5,559 nt of DNA from the NCBI GenBank assembly GCA_027620395.1, contig JAQBZY010000130.1, positions 1 through 5,559 of the forward strand. Reading direction: 5' to 3'. The DNA is from Pseudomonadota bacterium (lineage in GTDB: Bacteria; Pseudomonadota; Alphaproteobacteria; Rhodospirillales; Casp-alpha2). The position numbers and the translations under genes were made by a program. The notes below the pieces were generated by a model. The model had not been told where the DNA came from. It searched no databases and saw only the letters and a list, made by a program, of their open reading frames with translations. How positions within the stretch are numbered: the stretch's first letter is position 1; every line of letters starts with the position of its first letter. Positions 1-4,563 of the stretch are shown in pieces.

Positions 1-704
1 GGCTGTGCGCCGAGGCCGAGATAGCTGAGCGAGACCACCAGCAATACGGCGTAGCTGAGCCGAATGCAGCTTTCGACGATGATCGGCGGCCAGATGTTGG
101 GGAGGATTTCCTTGAATATGATGAACGACGGGCTTTCGCCGCGAACCTGGGCCGCTTCGACGAACTGAATGTGGCGCAAGCCAAGGGTGGCGCTGCGCAC
201 CACCCGAGCAACCTTCGGCGTGAACACGATACCGATGCTGATGATGGCGTTGATCTCGTTGGCGCCGAGTGCCGCGACCACCAGCATGGCCAGCAAAAGT
301 CCCGGGAACGACATCGCGATGTCGGTGATCCGCATCAGGATTTCGTCGACCCAGCCGCCGACATAACCACTAAAAAGCCCGATCAGAACGCCGAAGGAAA
401 CGCCAATCAAAGTTCCGGTGCCAGCCATGAAGACGGTCAAGCTGGTGCCGGCGATGACGCGGGAGAAGATATCTCGGCCATAGCGGTCGGTGCCCCACCA
501 GAACTCCGCCGATGGCGGCGCCATGCGCGACTTGAAATGAAACTGATCGAACGGATAAGGCGTAATATAGGGACCGATCACGGCTAAAATCAGGAACATC
601 GCGACGATACTGCCGCCGATGATCAGGCTGAGCGGCACCCGGCGCGGCTTTTTGACCGCCGGCGCCGACGTGGACGACTCCGTGCTGAAAGTGACGTCGG
701 TCAT
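1..704 (-). CDS. DppC/OppC-type ABC transporter permease (3' end cut off by window edge)
   Basis: Inner-membrane permease subunit of a peptide/nickel-type ABC importer; with the DppB-type partner it forms the transmembrane channel. 234 codons are visible; family members are usually about 280-300 residues, so roughly the last 50-60 are missing. A short cytoplasmic tail with Lys/Arg (residues 18-22) precedes the first membrane segment (about 25-47). The OppC N-terminal pattern follows, with FWWGTD at 68-73 and RYGRDIFSR at 74-82. Further hydrophobic segments lie at about 89-111, 129-147 and 153-169. The EAA loop that docks on the ATPase is clear at about 177-207 (FVEAAQVRGES, then EILPNIWPP), and SYLGLGAQ near 227-234 is typical. 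The ATG at 704 is chosen because AGGG lies six to seven bases upstream and no in-frame start exists between it and the dppB-like stop 28 bases away. It is probably co-transcribed with the two upstream genes. Substrate cannot be read from the sequence. Confidence 0.93.
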   Translation of the reverse strand, partial: MTDVTFSTESSTSAPAVKKPRRVPLSLIIGGSIVAMFLILAVIGPYITPYPFDQFHFKSRMAPPSAEFWWGTDRYGRDIFSRVIAGTSLTVFMAGTGTLIGVSFGVLIGLFSGYVGGWVDEILMRITDIAMSFPGLLLAMLVVAALGANEINAIISIGIVFTPKVARVVRSATLGLRHIQFVEAAQVRGESPSFIIFKEILPNIWPPIIVESCIRLSYAVLLVVSLSYLGLGAQ

Positions 705-736
705 GGCGCACCCTGCATCATGGCGGGCTCCATCAT
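701..736 (-). CDS. Possible 11-codon ORF bridging the DppB- and DppC-type genes
   Basis: The minus strand reads an ATG at 734-736 that overlaps the DppB-type stop as ATGA, runs 11 codons (MMEPAMMQGAP) and ends in a TGA at 701-703 that overlaps the DppC-type ATG, again as ATGA. Both junctions thus allow termination-reinitiation. It could be a passive way to couple translation of the two permeases, or chance in a 28-base gap. No function for the peptide itself is claimed. Confidence 0.2.
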   Translation of the reverse strand: MMEPAMMQGAP

Positions 737-1683
737 GAATACCGTATGCGCGGATCGAGCAGCGCATAGGCGATGTCGGCGAGCACATTGGCGACGCAAT
801 AGCCGCCGGCGACGAAGAACATGCTCGATTGCAGGAGCGGCAGGTCGCGCTGCTGGATCGCGAACAGAACCAAGCTGCCGAGCCCCGGATAGCTGAACAC
901 ACTCTCGACCAGAACGACGCCGCCCAACATCCAGCCGATGTTGAAGGCGATGACGGTCACGGTCGGCAGCATGGCGTTCCGGAGCGCATGCTTAAAGAGC
1001 ACCTTATCCCACGGCAGGCCCTTGAGGCGCGCCGTGCGTACATAGGGCGTCTTCAACACTTCGATCATCGAGCTTCGCGTGATCCTGGTGATGTGGGCCA
1101 AGGCCTCGATGGTCAGCACCGCGATCGGCAACGCCAGGACGTAGGCCCAGTGAAAGAATCCCTCGCCCTCGGATAACGAACTGGTCGATGGGAACCAACC
1201 GAGCCCGGCGGCGAACACCAGGATAAAAAGCGACCCCATGATGAATGCCGGCACTGAAACGCCGGTGAGGGTCAGCACCGTGATCATGGTGTCGACGACG
1301 CCGTTCGGGCGAATCGCCGCGACAACGCCGAGCACCAAGCTGATCAGCACCGACAATATCAACGCTGGAATGGCCAATCGGAGCGAAAAGCCGAGCCGCT
1401 CGAAAAGGATCGGCGCAACGGGGGCATCCATGGACAGGCTGCGTCCGAGGTCGCCGTGCAGGATCTTCCATAGCCAGACGAAATATTGTTCGTACCAGGG
1501 CCGGTCGAGACCGAGGAGCGCCCGCAGGTGGTCGTGCTCCCCGCCGGTGGCAGTCACCCAGGCACCAAGTATCTGATCGGCGGCGTCGCCAGGTAGAATC
1601 TGCAGAATGACGAAGATCATCGCCGAGACGCCGAGCAAGGTCAGCGCCAACAACCAGCAACGCCGCAAAAGGTATTTAAGCAT
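733..1683 (-). CDS. DppB/OppB-type ABC transporter permease
   Basis: Complete 316-residue inner-membrane permease, a normal length for the DppB/OppB family. The N-terminus MLKYLLRR leads into membrane segment 1 (about 10-30), followed by the LPGDAA motif (30-35) and a periplasmic region with GLDRPWYEQY (58-67) and GDLGRSL (77-83), all typical of the family. Other membrane segments lie at about 101-123, 133-160, 180-198, 240-262 and 285-308. The EAA loop is at about 207-241 (EVLKTPYVRTARLKGL, then HALRNAMLP), which contacts the ATPase subunits. The C-terminus LLDPRIRYS is also characteristic. The start has only a weak purine-rich ribosome site (GGAAAGAG). The gene lies between the binding-protein gene, 78 bp upstream, and the DppC-type gene, 28 bp downstream, in the usual A-B-C order, so one transcript is likely. 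Family assignment is firm; the transported compound is unknown, with peptides the default guess. Confidence 0.96.
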   Translation of the reverse strand: MLKYLLRRCWLLALTLLGVSAMIFVILQILPGDAADQILGAWVTATGGEHDHLRALLGLDRPWYEQYFVWLWKILHGDLGRSLSMDAPVAPILFERLGFSLRLAIPALILSVLISLVLGVVAAIRPNGVVDTMITVLTLTGVSVPAFIMGSLFILVFAAGLGWFPSTSSLSEGEGFFHWAYVLALPIAVLTIEALAHITRITRSSMIEVLKTPYVRTARLKGLPWDKVLFKHALRNAMLPTVTVIAFNIGWMLGGVVLVESVFSYPGLGSLVLFAIQQRDLPLLQSSMFFVAGGYCVANVLADIAYALLDPRIRYS

Positions 1684-1707
1684 CTACGCTCTTTCCACCG
1701 GTATCAT

Positions 1708-1745
1708 CCCGAGACCGGCGCCGCATATGGCGGGCCGGCCTCGGG
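1708..1745 (-). other. Strong intercistronic RNA hairpin between the binding-protein and DppB-type genes
   Basis: Positions 1708-1719 and 1734-1745 are 12-base inverted arms (CCCGAGGCCGGC and GCCGGTCTCGGG on the minus strand) with a single G-U wobble. The 14-base interior can pair further (CCGC at 1730-1733 with GCGG at 1721-1724, read on the minus strand), leaving a five-base tip. It begins 17 bases after the binding-protein stop. There is no U-run on the distal side, so it does not look like an ordinary intrinsic terminator. A hairpin here in binding-protein operons commonly protects the upstream mRNA from 3' exonucleases and lowers downstream expression; applying that role here is inference. 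Confidence 0.7.
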
Positions 1746-1761
1746 AATTGCAGTGACTAGC

Positions 1762-3276
1762 TTACCGCTTGACCCAGGTATCGCGCAGATCGACGTACTG
1801 CACGGGGATCAGCTTGTAGTTCTGAACCTCCTTGCGGACCGCCGACACATAGTTCTTGAAGTACGGAACCGCCTCGGTGCCTTCGTTGTACAATATTTCT
1901 TGAATTTTATCGTAGAGCACCCGCCGCTTCTTCACGTCGGCCAACGACTTGGCCTCGTCGAGCAGCTTGTCGAGTTTCGGGTCCGCCGACTGCGAATAGT
2001 TCCAGTTGCTCTTGGTGTAGTAATAAGGCGAGAGCGACTCGTCGATGGTCGGACGGCCGAACCAGTTGTTGTGAGCGATGGCAAAATCGCGGGGCTTCGG
2101 CAGAATGTCCTTATAGAGCCGCGCAATCTCGATGCTCTCGATCTTGACGCGGAAGCCGGCTTCGGCGAGGGACTGTTGCGCGACGACGGCGGCCGGCTCA
2201 AGGCCGGGACGCTCCGTCGAGGTGTAGAACGTGATGTCCATGCCCTTCGGATAACCGGCTTCCGCCAGCAACTTCTTGGCCATCGGCACGTCGCGCTTAC
2301 GCTGCGGTAGGTTCTTGTTGTAGTAGGGGTTGGCCGGACCGACAGGCGAGTCGTTACCGAGCGCGCCGAAGCCGCCGGTCGCCGCTTCCATCATGGCTTC
2401 GCGGTCAAGCGCCAGACGCAGCGCCTGACGGACCCGGACGTCATTGAACGGCTTGTTCTGAGCGAACATGACGATGGGTTGGAACGACGGCGCCGCCGTC
2501 ATCATGACGGTGATGTTGGGATCGGCCTTCAGTTCCTTCATCAGTTCCACGGGCGCGAAGTACATGATGTCGATTTCGCCGGTTTTCAGGGCGGAAACCT
2601 GCGCCGCATACTCCTTGATGTAGACCTGATGCACTTCGTCTAGAACCGGAATGCCCTTCTCGAAATAGTTCGGGTTCTTGACCAGGATGGCCTTGTTGCC
2701 CGGCGTGTACTCCTTAAGGATGAAGGGGCCGCTGCCAATCGGCTTCGAGGAGATATCCTCGACGTTTTCCTTGGCAATGATGCGCCCGAAGGTATTGCCG
2801 AGCTGCAATGGCAAATCGGCGTACGGACCCAACAGCTTAATGACGACGGTATGCGGATCCTTGGAGACGATTTCCGTGATCGGGCCCATCGCCTTGGCGC
2901 CCTTCGATGCCGTCTTCGGGTCCATGATGCGGTCAATGCTGTATTTCACGTCGTCTGCCGTCACCGCGCGGCCGTTGGAAAACTTGGCGTTCTTCACCAA
3001 GTGGAACGTCCACACGGTGCTATCGGCGTTGGCTTCCCAACTTGCCGCCAACTGCGGCTGTGGGTTCAGTTCATGGTCGATCCGGGTCAGATTGCTGAAG
3101 ATCATCGCCGTCAGCATGTACTGATCACCGGTCGAGGTGCGGGCCGGATCGAGACCCGGGCGGACGCTTGGCGTCGCGAACTTAAGAATGCCGCCCTTTT
3201 TCTGCGCGTCTGCTGGGAAGGCGCTTAGGATGAGCGCGAACGCAGCGACGACTATCAATGAGAGTCTTTTCGACAT
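1762..3276 (-). CDS. Periplasmic solute-binding protein of a peptide ABC importer (SBP family 5, DppA-like)
   Basis: Binding protein that captures the substrate in the periplasm and delivers it to the DppB/DppC channel. It has 504 residues, close to the 500-540 usual for the family. Residues 1-24 are a signal peptide: MSKR, then a hydrophobic core (5-20), with likely cleavage after ADA at 22-24. No Cys follows, so it is probably a soluble periplasmic protein rather than a lipoprotein. Family 5 landmarks are ATPSVRPGLDPA (34-45), LAASWEANADSTVWTFHL (76-93), NAKFSNGRAVTADDVKYSIDRI (starting at 96) and GSGPFILKEY (181-190). Position 408, in the loop that anchors the free amino end of a dipeptide in E. 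coli DppA, appears to be Arg (NNWFGRPTIDE, 403-413). The ATG at 3276 is chosen over one 15 codons upstream because AAGGAGG lies six bases before it and the signal peptide then begins properly. It is first gene of the transporter operon; ligand unknown. Confidence 0.95.
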   Translation of the reverse strand: MSKRLSLIVVAAFALILSAFPADAQKKGGILKFATPSVRPGLDPARTSTGDQYMLTAMIFSNLTRIDHELNPQPQLAASWEANADSTVWTFHLVKNAKFSNGRAVTADDVKYSIDRIMDPKTASKGAKAMGPITEIVSKDPHTVVIKLLGPYADLPLQLGNTFGRIIAKENVEDISSKPIGSGPFILKEYTPGNKAILVKNPNYFEKGIPVLDEVHQVYIKEYAAQVSALKTGEIDIMYFAPVELMKELKADPNITVMMTAAPSFQPIVMFAQNKPFNDVRVRQALRLALDREAMMEAATGGFGALGNDSPVGPANPYYNKNLPQRKRDVPMAKKLLAEAGYPKGMDITFYTSTERPGLEPAAVVAQQSLAEAGFRVKIESIEIARLYKDILPKPRDFAIAHNNWFGRPTIDESLSPYYYTKSNWNYSQSADPKLDKLLDEAKSLADVKKRRVLYDKIQEILYNEGTEAVPYFKNYVSAVRKEVQNYKLIPVQYVDLRDTWVKR

Positions 3277-3282
3277 GGTTAG

Positions 3283-3289
3283 CCTCCTT
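3283..3289 (-). promoter_or_regulatory. Strong ribosome binding site of the solute-binding protein gene
   Basis: The minus strand reads AAGGAGG followed by CTAACC and then ATG at 3276, a nearly ideal Shine-Dalgarno site with a six-base spacer. It settles the start at 3276 rather than the in-frame ATG at 3321. It also fits the high expression usual for periplasmic binding proteins compared with their permeases, whose ribosome sites here are much weaker. Confidence 0.85.
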
Positions 3290-3360
3290 GTTCTGGGTGC
3301 CCCGCTTGTCGTAGCCGGCAACCGATGATGGCCGCGCAGCCGGGCTTTTTCTATGGACGA

Positions 3361-3410
3361 ACCCCATTATATTATAAACGGGCCGCCGCAACTGCGAACA
3401 ATAATGGGGT
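3361..3410. repeat. 10-bp perfect inverted repeat flanking the transporter promoter
   Basis: ACCCCATTAT at 3361-3370 and ATAATGGGGT at 3401-3410 are exact inverted copies separated by 30 bases, so their centres are 40 bp apart, near four helical turns. The left arm overlaps the candidate -10 and start site; the right arm abuts the candidate -35. This layout suits a protein that binds both arms on the same DNA face. No T-run follows either arm in a way that would suggest a terminator. The repeat itself is seen directly; an operator role is inference. Confidence 0.6.
3366..3401 (-). promoter_or_regulatory. Candidate promoter of the binding-protein/transporter operon
   Basis: On the minus strand a perfect TATAAT lies at 3371-3376, with a second overlapping TATAAT at 3366-3371. 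The best -35 candidate is TTGTTC at 3396-3401, giving a 19-base spacer to the first TATAAT, longer than the usual 17. A good -10 with a poor, badly spaced -35 is what an activator-dependent promoter often looks like. Transcription would start near 3359-3364, giving a leader of about 85 bases before the ATG at 3276. A separate promoter here makes sense because the LysR gene upstream is on the same strand. Confidence 0.45.
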
Positions 3411-3440
3411 AATTCGAGAATAGCGTCGAATTAATAATTC
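3410..3440. promoter_or_regulatory. Candidate LysR-type operator: TAATTCGA-N8-TCGAATTA plus an extra half site
   Basis: TAATTCGA (3410-3417) and TCGAATTA (3426-3433) form a perfect inverted repeat with an eight-base spacer. A further TAATTC at 3435-3440 makes a second small palindrome, GAATTA-A-TAATTC (3428-3440). The centre near 3421 lies about 58-62 bp upstream of the predicted transporter transcription start, close to the -65 position usual for activation by LysR-type proteins. The 10-base core TTAATTCGAC (minus strand, 3425-3434) recurs at 4418-4427 in the other control region. It does not match the family T-N11-A pattern at its centre, which lowers confidence. Confidence 0.5.
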
Positions 3441-3461
3441 TTGCCAGCGTATAACCGATCC

Positions 3462-4373
3462 TTATTGATGCTTCGCCGGGCTAGCAGAACCGCCGCTGGT
3501 GCCCTGCCAAAGGTAGTCGTCGATGAACAATTGGGCCAGCCTGGAAAGCGGATTCGCCTTTGCATATGAAAGCGTTACCGCCACCCGGTGATTGGTGCGA
3601 AATGGCCGGGTCACGAGGTTCGGCATGCTGGAACCGAACAACGCGAACTCGTCGACGACGGCGACGCCGACGCCGGCATTGACCAGCGTGCAGGCGGAGA
3701 AGCAATAGCGCACCTCGATGTCCGCGTGGTGAACTTCGCCATGCTCGCGGAAGGCGTCATCGACGATGATGCCGATCGGCGAAAACCGTGGATAGGAAAT
3801 GAAGGTCGTGTTGGCGAAGTCCTTGGGCTGGATGAATTTTTTCCTGGTCAACGGATGGTCCTTGGGCAGGACGCAGACCAGCCGGCCTTCGCGCAATTTC
3901 CTGTTTTCCAGCGCTGGATGGTTGACTGCGGTGATAGTCAGCCCGAAATCCGCCTGGTGGCTGTCGAGATGAGTGATGATGGTCTCGTTCGGCGGCGTGT
4001 CGAAGCAAATCTTGACTTCCGGTCTGGCCTTGACGAAGGCGGCGATGGCCGGCGGCAAGACCGATTGGCCGAGGCTTGGGCTGGCCAGTATCTTAAGCGT
4101 GTCGACCAGTGAATCGCGAAGATCGTTGACCAGATTTTCCAAGGCGTCGACGCTGGCGAAAACACGGTCGAGGTTGGTCGAGAGAACCTTTGCCTCGAGC
4201 GTCGGATGCAGCCTGCCGCTGATACGGTCGAACAGCTTGAACCCCAGCTGATCCTCGAATTGGCGGATCATATTGCTGACCGCTGGCTGGGAAATGCGCA
4301 GCAGACGCGCCGCGTTCTTGGTGGTTCCGCCATACATCACGGCCTGAAAGACTTCCAGTTGTCGCAAATTCAT
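3462..4373 (-). CDS. LysR-type transcriptional regulator
   Basis: Complete 303-residue DNA-binding regulator of normal family length. The winged helix-turn-helix occupies about residues 1-60: MNLRQLEVFQAVM, then the helix-turn-helix at about 18-37 (TKNAARLLRISQPAVS), then LGFKLFDR (43-50) and GRLHPT (53-58). A linker helix (about 60-88) leads to the effector-binding domain from about 93 on (LKILASPSLGQSVLPPAI; VCVLPKDHPL at 166-175; VNAGVGVAVVDEF at 231-243). By eye it resembles E. coli LysR and the OccR/NocR-like branch, which respond to amino acids or opines; that likeness is an impression, not a search. ATG 4373 is chosen over TTG 4379 because GGGTGA lies six bases upstream and MNLRQLEVF is the common family start. 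It is divergent from the M20 gene, whose control it probably shares with its own, and is upstream of the transporter genes on the same strand. Confidence 0.95.
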   Translation of the reverse strand: MNLRQLEVFQAVMYGGTTKNAARLLRISQPAVSNMIRQFEDQLGFKLFDRISGRLHPTLEAKVLSTNLDRVFASVDALENLVNDLRDSLVDTLKILASPSLGQSVLPPAIAAFVKARPEVKICFDTPPNETIITHLDSHQADFGLTITAVNHPALENRKLREGRLVCVLPKDHPLTRKKFIQPKDFANTTFISYPRFSPIGIIVDDAFREHGEVHHADIEVRYCFSACTLVNAGVGVAVVDEFALFGSSMPNLVTRPFRTNHRVAVTLSYAKANPLSRLAQLFIDDYLWQGTSGGSASPAKHQ

Positions 4374-4379
4374 GGGCAA

Positions 4380-4386
4380 TCACCCT
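4380..4386 (-). promoter_or_regulatory. Ribosome binding site of the LysR-type gene
   Basis: The minus strand reads AGGGTGA, then six bases, then ATG at 4373. The alternative TTG at 4379 would start directly next to this site with no spacer, so the site decides for 4373. Confidence 0.6.
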
Positions 4387-4417
4387 ATAATTAGAACAAA
4401 TACACGGCGCCTAAATC

Positions 4418-4427
4418 TTAATTCGAC
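4418..4427 (+). promoter_or_regulatory. Second copy of the shared TTAATTCGAC motif in the divergent control region
   Basis: TTAATTCGAC here is identical to the minus-strand core at 3425-3434 upstream of the transporter operon. In both places the motif points toward the gene presumed to be activated (transporter genes there, M20 gene here). The second half is degraded: CCGATTT at 4436-4442 only loosely resembles TCGAATTA. Position fits LysR-type control, near the LysR gene start and about 70 bp before a possible M20 transcription start. Confidence 0.45.
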
Positions 4428-4455
4428 ATTGTAGCCCGATTTTGTTGAAATCCAA
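4428..4455 (-). promoter_or_regulatory. Candidate promoter of the LysR-type gene
   Basis: On the minus strand TTGGAT (4450-4455) and TACAAT (4428-4433) are separated by 16 bases; the -10 matches five of six consensus bases and the -35 three of six. Transcription would start near 4421, giving a leader of about 48 bases. The shared motif at 4418-4427 would then cover the start site, as expected if the regulator represses its own gene. Confidence 0.4.
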
Positions 4456-4464
4456 CCTCTAGGG

Positions 4465-4493
4465 CGGACACAAATGACGCCGCGTCTGTTAAT
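4465..4493 (+). promoter_or_regulatory. Weak candidate promoter of the M20 hydrolase gene
   Basis: CGGACA (4465-4470) and GTTAAT (4488-4493) are separated by 17 bases, each matching four of six consensus positions. Transcription would begin near 4500, leaving about 64 bases before the ATG at 4564. If right, the alternative ATG at 4474 cannot be used from this promoter. The match is weak and the position was partly chosen because it suits the upstream motif at 4418-4427. Confidence 0.25.
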
Positions 4494-4548
4494 CAACAAT
4501 CGGGCCGGCGAATTCCAGCCAAAGGCGCCGCGCCCGCATAACGATAAT

Positions 4549-4554
4549 AGGGAG
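4549..4554 (+). promoter_or_regulatory. Ribosome binding site of the M20 hydrolase gene
   Basis: AGGGAG lies nine bases before the ATG at 4564, an acceptable Shine-Dalgarno site. The in-frame ATG at 4474 has only a poor AGGGCGG-like stretch upstream, so this site favours 4564. Confidence 0.55.
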
Positions 4555-4563
4555 AAGCTTCCA

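Noticed and set aside
171..587. Plus-strand open frame of 138 codons opposite the DppC-type gene
   Set aside because: It lies fully antisense to a clear family member; its composition (rich in Arg, His, Asp, Gly) is typical of a mirror frame in GC-rich DNA and it has no recognisable domain.
1004..1660. Minus-strand frame of 218 codons inside the DppB-type gene
   Set aside because: Overlaps the true permease frame along its whole length and is rich in Arg, a common product of the alternative frame.
1753..2310. Plus-strand open frame of 185 codons opposite the binding-protein gene
   Set aside because: Antisense to the conserved C-terminal part of the binding protein, with no ribosome site or domain seen; best explained as a shadow frame.
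3331..3356. GC-rich stretch followed by TTTTT on the plus strand, resembling a terminator
   Set aside because: The arms do not pair well, and no plus-strand gene ends here.
4386..4391. Perfect TATAAT on the plus strand in the divergent region
   Set aside because: No acceptable -35 lies 16-18 bases upstream, which would fall inside the LysR gene, and it overlaps the LysR ribosome site; probably chance in AT-rich DNA.
4444..4456. GTTG-N5-CAAC small inverted repeat, possible LysR-type site of T-N11-A form
   Set aside because: Four-base arms are too short to be meaningful alone and no second copy is found before the transporter operon.
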